Positions 8,563 to 15,339 of a stretch of DNA of 34,093 nt are shown in pieces. The DNA is from Deltaproteobacteria bacterium (GTDB lineage: Bacteria; Calditrichota; Calditrichia; RBG-13-44-9; J075), in assembly GCA_011526015.1 (NCBI GenBank), contig WYBG01000059.1, forward strand, positions 1 through 34,093. Direction: 5' to 3'. A program made the translations under genes and the position numbers. The notes under the pieces were generated by a model. The model did no database searches. It was not told where the DNA came from and was given only the letters and a program-made list of their open reading frames with translations. Every line of letters begins with the position of its first letter. Positions within the stretch are counted from its first letter, which is position 1.

Positions 8563-9696
8563 CTACCCGGCCCGGGCCGGGTCAATCTTTTTTTTTACCA
8601 ACCGCCCCGGGGATTCTTCAATGTTGCCGGCCGGGTGCAGGATCTGGTCAACAAACAGCAAGCGGGAAAAGGTCTTCCGCCCCAGCAGGAAATACTCGAA
8701 CACGATGCAGCCGGGGTACACGTACTTGAAAATCTGCCGGTCGGGGACTTTCCGTTTTCTCTGCACCTCCGCACGTTTACGCAGCATCAGGGGGATATGG
8801 CTCCCCGCCCAGGCGTAGGCTTTGATGATGGCCAGGGCGCTGCGGTAATGGCCTTTCAGGATTTCTACCAGCAGGGCCAGGAAATCGAGCGGAAAACGGA
8901 GCAGCAGGCGCGGGAGCAGGCGCGGAAGGGAAAGGTTTTTGATCAGTAAAAACAGGTTGTTGCGAAAGTTCCAGAAAACTTTGCGAGGGTTTTCCTGGTC
9001 TAAGGTTCCCCCCACGTGATGCCAGATTTGGGATTGGGGCAGGGAGATAACTTCCCCCCCGGCCAGTCGAATCCGCCAGCACAGGTCAATTTCCTCCATG
9101 TGCAGCCCGAAATCTTCATCGAAATATCCAACCTCGTCCAATACGCTCTTCCTCAGGAAAAAACAGGCCCCGCTGGCCCAAAATAATCCTGCCGGGGCGT
9201 CGTATTGCCCGGCGTCTTTTTCGATAGTGAATAGAATTCTGCCCCGTACAAAGGGGTAACCCAGCCGGTCGATATACCCCCCGCAGGAGCCGGCGTATTC
9301 GAAGTAGTCGCGCTGCTGCAGAGAGCGGATTTTCGGCTGGATCGCCATCACCCGGGGGTGTTTTTCAAACGCTTCTATCACCGGCTCGATAAAGCCCGGC
9401 TGCACTTCCACGTCATTATTGACCACGCAGATGTATTCCCCGGAAGCGACGGCCAGCCCGCGGTTGTTCCCCCCGGCGTAGAGGTAATTGCGGTCATTTT
9501 GCAGGATTTGCACTCCCGGGTAATTTTCTCTCACAAATGCCGCGCTGTCATCGCCGGAACCGTTGTCCACCATGATGATTTCCAGGTTGGGATAGCTGCA
9601 CGCTTGCAGGGAGTCGAACAACGCCTTCAGAAATCGCCTGCCGTTGTAGTTCAGAGTAATGATGGAAACTAAAGGTCGATCTTGCCTGGAATTCAT
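8563..9696 (-). CDS. Family 2 glycosyltransferase (WbbL-like rhamnosyltransferase type)
   Basis: This 377-residue GT2 protein has SIITLNYNG at residues 11-19, VDNGS at 43-47, the GGNNRG acceptor loop near 75-80 and the metal-binding NND at 93-95. Further on are LHMEEIDLCWRIRLAGG, typical of WbbL-type enzymes, and HHVGGT. A basic, hydrophobic C-terminal part may form amphipathic or membrane-associated helices. It probably adds a deoxyhexose or other sugar to a lipid-linked glycan in the cytoplasm, which fits the RmlD-like reductase nearby; the donor is inferred. The last codons are odd: an A9 tract followed by a 16-bp GC palindrome that reaches the stop codon. Confidence 0.87.
   Translation of the reverse strand: MNSRQDRPLVSIITLNYNGRRFLKALFDSLQACSYPNLEIIMVDNGSGDDSAAFVRENYPGVQILQNDRNYLYAGGNNRGLAVASGEYICVVNNDVEVQPGFIEPVIEAFEKHPRVMAIQPKIRSLQQRDYFEYAGSCGGYIDRLGYPFVRGRILFTIEKDAGQYDAPAGLFWASGACFFLRKSVLDEVGYFDEDFGLHMEEIDLCWRIRLAGGEVISLPQSQIWHHVGGTLDQENPRKVFWNFRNNLFLLIKNLSLPRLLPRLLLRFPLDFLALLVEILKGHYRSALAIIKAYAWAGSHIPLMLRKRAEVQRKRKVPDRQIFKYVYPGCIVFEYFLLGRKTFSRLLFVDQILHPAGNIEESPGRLVKKKIDPARAG
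8566..8596 (+). terminator. GC palindrome plus T9 tract (terminator-like; frameshift-like on minus strand)
   Basis: The perfect 16-bp palindrome cccggcccgggccggg (8566-8581) is followed on the plus strand by six bases and nine Ts (8588-8596), an intrinsic-terminator shape, although no plus-strand gene ends here. On the minus strand the same bases are the last codons of the GT2 gene. They read A AAA AAG in the zero frame, six spacer bases, then the GC stem, which is the layout of a dnaX-type frameshift signal. Either function is unproven. Confidence 0.4.
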
Positions 9697-9770
9697 CCGC
9701 TTTACCGATTCTCATTTTACCAAAGGGTCGTGGAGTTTAAGAAAAAACCGAAATTTACGCAAGTATTAAA

Positions 9771-9889
9771 AAGTGAGAAGTAAGAAGTGAGAAGTAAGAA
9801 GTGAGAAGTATCACTTTTCACTTTTCACTTGCAACTTCCCACTTCCCACTTGCAACTTCTCACCTGCAACATGCAACTTCTCACTTCCC
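9771..9889. repeat. GTGAGAAGT / ACTTCTCAC word array, imperfect hairpin
   Basis: Left arm: agtgagaagtaagaagtgagaagtaag with a 14-bp period (9772-9809). Right arm: stuttered cacttttcact, cttcccact, gcaacttctcac words (9812-9889). The arms are complementary, so the spacer between the GT2 gene and the crotonase gene can form a long imperfect stem. The right edge overlaps the last two codons and TGA stop (9881-9883) of the crotonase-like gene. Confidence 0.9.
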
Positions 9890-10642
9890 GTCCAGATAGC
9901 GTTCTACAAAGGCGCGGAAATCCTTTCCCATCCACAAATCGGCGAAGCGTTGGGTCTCGAATTCCCGCAGCGTTTCCCAGTCCCCGGTTTCCGAAAGGGC
10001 GGCCAACTCCAGAAACGCCTCCACGGCGGATTGGGAATTGCGGTTGATCAGTTTCGCCAGATTCAGGGCGGCGGGCAGCAACTCCGCAGCATCCACCACC
10101 TGGTCGATCAGCCCGATGCGCAGCGCCTCCGCTGCGTCGATGCGCTCCCCGGCCAGGAACAAGCGCAGGGCGCGGGTTTTGCCCACCAGCCGCAGCAGCC
10201 GTTTGCCCCCGCCCCAGCCGGTGATGATCCCGTTGGGAGCCTGGCGGAAGGAAAATTGCGCCTGCGCCGCGGCGATGCGAATGTGGCAGGCGGTGAGGAT
10301 TTCACACCCGCCCCCCAGCGCCTGCCCGTTGACGGCGGCGATGGCCACCCGTTTGCCGTATTTCAAGCGCTGCAAAATGGTCTGCATCCGCAGCGACATG
10401 TTCAGGCAGGCTTCCCGGGTCCTCAAGGTGGAAAAATAGCGGATATCGCCGCCGGCGCAAAAGGTTTGCGTGCCCGCCTCGGTAAGGATAATCGCCCGGA
10501 TGCCAGGGTCCACCTCGATGCCGTCGAGTCGTTCTTCCAGCGCCGCCATCATCTCCTCATTGACGGAATTGTGCACTTCCGGGCGGTTCAGGCGCAAAAT
10601 GGCGCTATCTTCCCGTAATTCAAAATCCAGCGGTTGATTCAT
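9881..10642 (-). CDS. Crotonase-fold protein (enoyl-CoA hydratase/isomerase superfamily), atypical active site
   Basis: This 253-residue protein has the crotonase fold that binds acyl-CoA thioesters. The oxyanion-hole segments are clear: FCAGGD at residues 61-66 and GQALGGG at 106-112. By eye alignment with rat enoyl-CoA hydratase, the two catalytic glutamates are missing: Glu144 is replaced by Gln134 and Glu164 by Arg160. The segment GIITGWGG (138-145) recalls ethylmalonyl-CoA decarboxylase (ECHDC1-type) proteins more than hydratases. It may therefore act as a decarboxylase, isomerase or hydrolase rather than a hydratase. No other fatty-acid gene is nearby. The gene stops within a GTGAGAAGT word array. 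Confidence 0.85.
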   Translation of the reverse strand: MNQPLDFELREDSAILRLNRPEVHNSVNEEMMAALEERLDGIEVDPGIRAIILTEAGTQTFCAGGDIRYFSTLRTREACLNMSLRMQTILQRLKYGKRVAIAAVNGQALGGGCEILTACHIRIAAAQAQFSFRQAPNGIITGWGGGKRLLRLVGKTRALRLFLAGERIDAAEALRIGLIDQVVDAAELLPAALNLAKLINRNSQSAVEAFLELAALSETGDWETLREFETQRFADLWMGKDFRAFVERYLDGK

Positions 10643-10656
10643 GCTCTTAAAAAGCC

Positions 10657-10791
10657 GGGTGTTTTGGTGTTTATGTGTTCAAGTGTTATGGTGTTTTAGT
10701 GCTCGGGTCTTAATGCCTAAGAATGATTATCCTCCCAAACTAAAACACTAAAACACTTGCGCACTTGAACACCTGAACACCCAAACACTAT
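10657..10791. repeat. GTGTTTTAGTGTT / AACACTAAAACAC inverted word array
   Basis: Left arm (about 10659-10704): gtgttttggtgtttatgtg and gtgttatggtgttttagtg words. Right arm (about 10739-10790): actaaaacactaaaacact and cacttgaacacctgaacac words. The arms are imperfect complements separated by a 30-base centre. The array fills the gap between the AAA+ ATPase gene and the crotonase gene. The right arm ends two bases before the ATPase stop codon. Confidence 0.9.
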
Positions 10792-10792
10792 C

Positions 10793-12313
10793 TTATCGAT
10801 AAAAATCCACGTCCGAGAGATCCTCATCCTCTTCCCGCCCCCTGCTCATGTTCAGCATTCCGCTGAGCAGGTCGCGGAATTGCAGGCCGGAATCTACCAA
10901 GTGCTTGCTGAGGAAGGAGTATTCCGCCAGCCCGTGGAGGGCAAATTCCATCAGGAAAAACTGCGCGTCGGGGTCCGCCTGGGGATGGTATTTTTTCACC
11001 AGCTCCGGCAGGCCGGGCACGCTGCGCAGGGTTTTGCGATAGATATCTTCCGGGTAATCGTTCAAAATATCCACGGCGTTGCCGCTTCCGAACCAGTTGG
11101 CGATTTTTTGATAAGGATTCGCCTCGGTCTCTTTTTTGAATTTCTCCGGGTCCGGGAAATAGGTCGGGAAGATACTGCGAATGGCTTTGCCGATCAGGAT
11201 TTGCGCCACTTTTGCCGGCCCTTCCTGCTCCCCCTCGTACACCAATTCGATTTTCCCGGTAATGGAAGGCGTCACCCCCCAGAAGTCGGAGATGCGCACG
11301 TGCGCCTTCTCTTCGTTGTACAGCAAGGCCCGCCGTTCCGCGGCGCTGTAGAGATTCTCGTACGCGGAGATGGTCAACCGGGCAGATACCCCGCTGCGGG
11401 CGTCCACGTACTCGCTGGAGCGGGCTTCGAAAGCGACCTGTTCGATCAGGTTTTTGGAAAGCTCCGGAATGGTCACCCGCTTCTGTTGCTCCTCTGAGAT
11501 GTGCGCTTCCTGCTCGGTGATCTGCCGGGCTACTTCCAGGGTTTTGGGGTAGTGGGTTAAAATCTGGCTTTCGATGCGGTCTTTCAAAGGGGTGACGATG
11601 GAGCCGCGATTGGTGTAATCTTCCGGGTTGGCGGTGAAAACGAACTGAATGTCCAGGGGAATGCGCAGCTTGAAGCCGCGAATCTGGATGTCCCCCTCCT
11701 GCAAAATGTTGAACAGCGCCACCTGGATGCGCGCCTGCAAATCCGGCAGCTCGTTGATGACGAAGATGCCGCGATGAGAGCGGGGCACCAGCCCGAAGTG
11801 GATTACCCGCTCGTCAGAGTAGGGAAGCTTCAAATTCGCCGCTTTGATGGGGTCGGAATCGCCGATCAGGTCTGCCACGGACACGTCCGGGGTGGCGAGC
11901 TTCTCCGAATAGCGCATGGAACGGTGCAGCCAGGCAACCGGGGTGCTGTCGCCTAACTCTTCGATCAAATCTTTGGCGTAGCGGGAAATCGGGGCCAGGG
12001 GATCGTCGTTCAGCTCCGAACCCTCTACTACCGGGATGTATTCATCCAACAATTCGACCATCTTCCGGGCGATACGGGTTTTGGCCTGCCCGCGTAATCC
12101 CAACAGAATAATATTGTGCCGGGAGAGGATCGCCCGCTCGATATCGGGGATCACGGTCTTTTCGTAACCTAAGATGCCCTCGAACAGCGGCGCTTTATTA
12201 CGAAACTGGCGGATCAGGTTCTCCCGCAACTCCTGTTTGATGGAGCGGGGCCGGTAGCCGCTATCTTTCAACTCGCCCAGGGTTTTGATACTGGTATGAT
12301 CGAGTATTGGCAT
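10793..12313 (-). CDS. MoxR/ChlI-like AAA+ ATPase
   Basis: This 506-residue ATPase resembles magnesium-chelatase subunit I and MoxR proteins. Walker A GLRGQAKT is at residues 72-79, Walker B FVINE at 184-188, sensor 1 FTANP at 226-230, and a likely arginine finger lies in TPLKDR near 246. Such proteins usually work as chaperone-like remodelling rings together with a von Willebrand A-domain partner. No VWA gene is in the window, since the next gene downstream is the crotonase. The C-terminal 200 residues are helical and less recognisable. AAGGAG lies 11 bases before the ATG, a long spacing. It is not a sigma-54 activator, because the GAFTGA loop is absent. The true substrate is unknown. Confidence 0.8.
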   Translation of the reverse strand: MPILDHTSIKTLGELKDSGYRPRSIKQELRENLIRQFRNKAPLFEGILGYEKTVIPDIERAILSRHNIILLGLRGQAKTRIARKMVELLDEYIPVVEGSELNDDPLAPISRYAKDLIEELGDSTPVAWLHRSMRYSEKLATPDVSVADLIGDSDPIKAANLKLPYSDERVIHFGLVPRSHRGIFVINELPDLQARIQVALFNILQEGDIQIRGFKLRIPLDIQFVFTANPEDYTNRGSIVTPLKDRIESQILTHYPKTLEVARQITEQEAHISEEQQKRVTIPELSKNLIEQVAFEARSSEYVDARSGVSARLTISAYENLYSAAERRALLYNEEKAHVRISDFWGVTPSITGKIELVYEGEQEGPAKVAQILIGKAIRSIFPTYFPDPEKFKKETEANPYQKIANWFGSGNAVDILNDYPEDIYRKTLRSVPGLPELVKKYHPQADPDAQFFLMEFALHGLAEYSFLSKHLVDSGLQFRDLLSGMLNMSRGREEDEDLSDVDFYR

Positions 12314-12715
12314 GTATGGTCATCTCCTTCGATTTACGAACTTTTAAAGATAGAAAATATTTTTGTGACGATTTCGTCGTAACTTCTGTTCTTCGCCGCC
12401 GGGATTTGGCGAAGCCCTAATCTAAGACGGGATACCCCGGTATGCAAAGAACTTCGTTACTATTCAGCCACAGATTTTCACAGATGAATACGGATAGCAT
12501 TTTTATAATGAATACCAGTTTGATTGCTCCATTGAGGGTTTATAACCTTCATGGGGTATATGAATCAATATCTTATGGGATGTTTTTGATCCGTGTCCAT
12601 TCGTGTTAATCTGTGGCTGAATAGACAGAACTTCAAATCTTTCCCGAAAAGGAACCCGGAAACTCCCGAAGAGGTTCCTTCTCTGTTGTCTGAATCTCAA
12701 AAATAAGGAACGGCG
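12314..12715. other. 402-bp divergent intergenic region with inverted repeat and 5'-UTR hairpin
   Basis: This spacer separates the minus-strand ATPase and the plus-strand lipoprotein, so promoters for both should lie here. On the minus strand, TATCTTTA (12344-12351) is one mismatch from the Bacteroidota -7 element TAnnTTTG, but no clear -33 partner is seen. A short stem cttcgcc/ggcgaag is at 12391-12414. The CCACAGAT inverted repeat (12461-12625) fills the middle. The stem aaggaacc/ggttcctt (12649-12680) lies in the lipoprotein leader. No credible gene was found. Confidence 0.5.
12461..12625. repeat. Inverted repeat built on CAGCCACAGAT arms
   Basis: The left arm tattcagccacagattttc begins near 12461. 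The right arm, ending ttaatctgtggctgaata near 12624, is its imperfect complement, and the inner parts (cagatgaatacggat and atccgtgtccattcgtg) also match. About 90 bases of AT-rich unique sequence lie between. From memory, similar CCACAGATTNNCACAGAT blocks recur in intergenic DNA of many bacteria. It could be a miniature element or a structured RNA; no terminal duplication was seen. Confidence 0.7.
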
Positions 12716-13657
12716 ATGAAAGTGCGTTTTTTGAAATGTTTGCAGCGGTATGCGTACTGTGGAGGGGTATTTATTCTGCTGGCTTGCTCGGTAAACGGCA
12801 ATGGAGGAGAGGGGCGGGCGCCCTTTCAAACCGACGCTTTCAAAGAGTACTGGTATTCCGGGAAAGCGGAGTTGACCCGTTACCGTTTAGAGCAGGCCCG
12901 CTACGGGGAAATCCACCCCGGTGAGGCGGTATTAATCTTCGTGACGGAAGATTTTTTGCCCGGCAAACAGGTGAAATATGAATCCGGAGAGCGCCCCGCG
13001 GAGGCCCTTTCGGTGCTGAAGCTGAATTTTACCCGCCACTTTTTCACCGGTATCTATCCTTATAATATGTTGACCTCGGTATTCACCCCGGTGGATTTAT
13101 CCAAAACCGGCAGTTTGAAGGTCGCTTCTTCCGCCCAGGAGTGGTGCGGGCAGACTTACATGCAGTTGAATAAGCGCGGGGATGAATTCAAAGGACTTTT
13201 CCACTCCTACTTCCAGGCGGAAGCAGACTGGGAATTCGAATTGGAAAATGCGTTGTTGGAAGATGAGGTTTGGGCGCGAATTCGCCTGAATCCCGCTTCC
13301 CTGCCGGTGGGAGATATCGAGATTATTCCCGGAACGCAGTATCTGCGCATGAGCCATAAACCGATCCGGGTGGAAAACGCGCAGGCAACGCTGGGCGATT
13401 CATTAGACCCCGCTCTCTCCCCTGACAGCATCAAGCTTTACCGGGTGCAGTACCGGGATTTGCCGCGCATCCTGACAATACGCTTCGAGGCGCGGTTTCC
13501 CTTCCGCATCCTGGCCTGGGAGGAAAAAATTCTCGAGGGTTTAAGAGAACCGAAATGCCTGACCACCCGGGCAGCGCGCACCCATTCCCTGGTCACCGAT
13601 TATTGGACGAAGAATTCCGCGGCGGACTCCACTTACCGGAAGATGTTGGGAATGTGA
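12716..13657 (+). CDS. Bacteroidota-type lipoprotein (often mislabelled 'septum formation inhibitor Maf')
   Basis: This 313-residue protein begins with a lipoprotein signal whose lipobox is LLAC, Cys24. The mature part (FKEYWYSGKAELTRY, then ARYGEIHPGEAVLIFVTEDFL, GIYPYNMLTSVFTPVD and QEWCGQTYMQLN) matches a family in Bacteroidota that is widely mislabelled as septum formation inhibitor Maf. It has none of the motifs of the true Maf nucleotide pyrophosphatase. The function is unknown and the location is likely periplasmic and membrane-anchored. The ATG is preceded by AAGGA at good spacing, and an 8-bp stem sits in the leader. It is transcribed convergently with the glutaredoxin-like gene, with a CAGGGG repeat hairpin between. 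Confidence 0.78.
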   Translation: MKVRFLKCLQRYAYCGGVFILLACSVNGNGGEGRAPFQTDAFKEYWYSGKAELTRYRLEQARYGEIHPGEAVLIFVTEDFLPGKQVKYESGERPAEALSVLKLNFTRHFFTGIYPYNMLTSVFTPVDLSKTGSLKVASSAQEWCGQTYMQLNKRGDEFKGLFHSYFQAEADWEFELENALLEDEVWARIRLNPASLPVGDIEIIPGTQYLRMSHKPIRVENAQATLGDSLDPALSPDSIKLYRVQYRDLPRILTIRFEARFPFRILAWEEKILEGLREPKCLTTRAARTHSLVTDYWTKNSAADSTYRKMLGM

Positions 13658-13663
13658 AACGGT

Positions 13664-13855
13664 TGGCAGGAGCAGGGGCAGGGGCAGGGGCAGTTGGCAG
13701 GAGCAGGGACAGGAGCAGGGACAGGAGGCAGGGGCAGTAGGTAAATTGCATATTGCGCTCTCCATCCACTGCCAACTACTACTCAATGCTACTGTTCACT
13801 CCCCCCTGCCCCTGCTCCTGCTCCCGCCCCTGCCACCTGCCCCTGCTCCTGTTTC
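13664..13855. repeat. CAGGAG/CAGGGG word array and its inverted counterpart
   Basis: The left arm (13664-13740) is stuttered caggagcaggggcagggg sequence with a period near 6. The right arm (about 13765-13855) carries the complementary words cccctgcccctgctcctg. The array occupies the whole gap between two convergent genes and ends at the TGA stop of the glutaredoxin-like gene. A transcript entering from either side would fold into a very GC-rich stem, consistent with bidirectional termination. Confidence 0.9.
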
Positions 13856-14500
13856 TCAATTTCCCGCAATCGCCAAAACGCGCGCTAAAAACTGCGCTTC
13901 CGGCAGAGCGCCCTCGGCGGCGTCGCGCTTGTTGGCGATGGTTTTGGGCACCCCGCGCACGTTGAATTCTTGCGACAAATACGGAAATTCGATGGCTTCT
14001 ACCATGTCCGCGGTAACCTTATCGCTCTCCATGGCGAACTGGTGCGCCAGGTGCACCGCGCCGGGGCAGTACGGGCAGGTGGGGGTGATGAACACTTGCA
14101 GGTGCAGCTTCTGTTTCAATGCGGCTAATTTTTGCCGGGTCTCTTCGGAAAGACCGGAATCGCGCCGGGAGACCATCAGGATTGCTTCTAAAAGGGTGGA
14201 AAATTCATAGCCGGAGGGAATGCCGAAAAAGCGAATTCCGTAATCTTTTTCGCCCATGACTATGGTGGCGGGAATTTTGTCGATGTTGAATTTCTTCGCC
14301 ACTCCCTGGTCTTTCATCAGATCATACTCCTCCAGGGTAATTTTGTCGGAAAGCGCGGCGACGTCTTCCGCTAATTCACGGGTTTCCTTACAAAACTGGC
14401 ATTCTAATTCCTGGGTAAAATTGATGATTTTGACCGGGTGCTGCAGGTCCGCTAAACGTTTTTTGACTTCTTTGGTGACTTTTTCATCGAGGATAGGCAT
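13856..14500 (-). CDS. Protein disulfide oxidoreductase, tandem glutaredoxin-like domains (PDO)
   Basis: This 214-residue protein has two thioredoxin-fold units, each with a redox motif: CQFC at 34-37 and CPYC at 142-145. The cis-proline loops are IPATIV near 76 and VPKTIA in the second unit. This is the layout of the PDO / glutaredoxin-like domain family (TIGR02187 type) of thermophiles and several anaerobic phyla, which catalyses dithiol-disulfide exchange and peroxide-linked reduction in the cytoplasm. No signal peptide is present. A GGAG ribosome site sits eight bases before the ATG. It follows the OsmC-like gene in the same direction, but a strong hairpin lies between them, so the two redox genes may be only partly co-transcribed. 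Confidence 0.88.
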   Translation of the reverse strand: MPILDEKVTKEVKKRLADLQHPVKIINFTQELECQFCKETRELAEDVAALSDKITLEEYDLMKDQGVAKKFNIDKIPATIVMGEKDYGIRFFGIPSGYEFSTLLEAILMVSRRDSGLSEETRQKLAALKQKLHLQVFITPTCPYCPGAVHLAHQFAMESDKVTADMVEAIEFPYLSQEFNVRGVPKTIANKRDAAEGALPEAQFLARVLAIAGN

Positions 14501-14531
14501 GGTGTGTCTCCATAGGTTTGTATTTGAGCTT

Positions 14532-14565
14532 AAACCTCAAAGGTTTTCAAAACCTTTGAGGTTTT
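14532..14565 (-). terminator. Perfect 16-bp stem hairpin after the OsmC-like gene
   Basis: The sequences aaacctcaaaggtttt (14532-14547) and aaaacctttgaggttt (14550-14565) are exact complements with a 2-base centre, placed immediately after the TAA stop of the OsmC-like gene. On the minus strand only a short T run follows; the plus strand has a better T tract. It could act as an intrinsic or attenuating terminator. The palindrome resembles a common dispersed repeat, so a transposed origin is possible. Confidence 0.65.
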
Positions 14566-15036
14566 TTACCGGACTTTAATCGTGGGCTCCACCATTACTT
14601 GCGAACGGATGGAATTGGTGATCAGGCACTTGTGGTGCGCGTCGTGAATGGCCTGCTCGACCTGCGGCAGCGCCTCCGCTTTTTCTATTACGATCACTGG
14701 CCGGATGACCACTTTGGTAAATTGATATTTTCCCTCTGCGAATTCCAATAATCCTTCCGCGCTGCTGCTGTAAGAGACCACCGGCAGATTCAAGCGCAGC
14801 GCAAAGGCGAGAAAAGTGGTCATGGTGCAGGCTTCCACCGCAGCAACGAAGAGGTCTTCCGGGGTCCATACCCCCTCTTCGCCTTTGAACTCCGGGGGGC
14901 TGGCCACCCGGAACTCCGCTTTGCCGGGAGAGCTCAACATGCCGGCGCGATTTCCCGCCCACTTCAGGCCGGTGTGATAGTTGAAACTTTTGTGTTTTAC
15001 TTTCGGCTCTGCCGCCGAAACAGGTCTGGATTCCAT
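14566..15036 (-). CDS. OsmC-family peroxide/organic hydroperoxide reductase-like protein
   Basis: This 156-residue protein belongs to the OsmC/Ohr superfamily, which uses two cysteines to reduce hydroperoxides in the cytoplasm. Both are present: Cys70 in VEACTMTTF and Cys137 in HHKCLIT, and TPEDLFVAAV is the usual preceding helix. I chose the ATG at 15036 because AAGGAG lies six bases upstream; a longer frame starting with TTG at 15051 would place that ribosome site inside the coding sequence. The neighbouring glutaredoxin-like gene in the same orientation suggests a shared redox role. It belongs to the general OsmC branch; the exact substrate is unknown. Confidence 0.88.
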   Translation of the reverse strand: MESRPVSAAEPKVKHKSFNYHTGLKWAGNRAGMLSSPGKAEFRVASPPEFKGEEGVWTPEDLFVAAVEACTMTTFLAFALRLNLPVVSYSSSAEGLLEFAEGKYQFTKVVIRPVIVIEKAEALPQVEQAIHDAHHKCLITNSIRSQVMVEPTIKVR

Positions 15037-15070
15037 AGCAAACTCCTTCAAGTTTTTATGTTTTACGCAT

Positions 15071-15093
15071 TACCCTTCGACAAGCTCAGGGTA
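15071..15093. repeat. REP-like palindrome CCCTTCGACAAGCTCAGGG
   Basis: The segment taccct ... agggta encloses the core ccttcgacaagctcagg, which I recognise as a palindromic motif dispersed in many bacterial genomes. It stands alone here, between ttttacgc words, upstream of the OsmC-like gene. Confidence 0.6.
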
Positions 15094-15221
15094 AACTGTT
15101 TTACGCCTCACACCAAATGCAATCCTTTGATGCACTGCCCTGGAAAAAAGATACGCCGGCCGTTTTCCGCGGGATTTCCCGCCCAACCATAATTTTTCTT
15201 TATTCCCCGGCAAAGAGTTTG

Positions 15222-15229
15222 TATCTTTG
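15222..15229 (+). promoter_or_regulatory. Possible Bacteroidota-type -7 element for miaB
   Basis: TATCTTTG matches the TAnnTTTG consensus of Bacteroidota housekeeping promoters and lies about 110 bases before miaB. No convincing TTG -33 partner is found 19-21 bases upstream, so this is only a weak candidate. Confidence 0.2.
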
Positions 15230-15339
15230 CGGGCGTTAAAACGGTGTTTTAGTGTTAGAGTGCTCTGGTGTTCAAGTATCTTTAATCAGTGCGCGGGAAA
15301 TCCTGTCAACCTCAAAACTCGAAACTCAAAACTCGCAAG

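Larger units (their letters stand above)
15037..15339. other. 303-bp divergent spacer with REP palindrome and word repeats
   Basis: This gap lies between the minus-strand OsmC-like gene and plus-strand miaB. It holds two ttttacgc words flanking the palindrome at 15071-15093, then unremarkable sequence, then gtgttttagtgttagagtg words at 15243-15277 that echo the array at 10657-10791. A stuttered aaactcgaaactcaaaactcg stretch (15311-15336) ends one or two bases before the miaB ATG, where a ribosome site would be expected. Confidence 0.55.

Noticed and set aside
9771-9889. CRISPR-like repeat array
   Set aside because: The repeated units are short, degenerate and adjacent, without uniform spacers, and there are no cas genes.
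12503-12829. 108-codon minus-strand frame across the CCACAGAT repeat
   Set aside because: It spans an inverted repeat and the start of the lipoprotein gene, and shows no motif.
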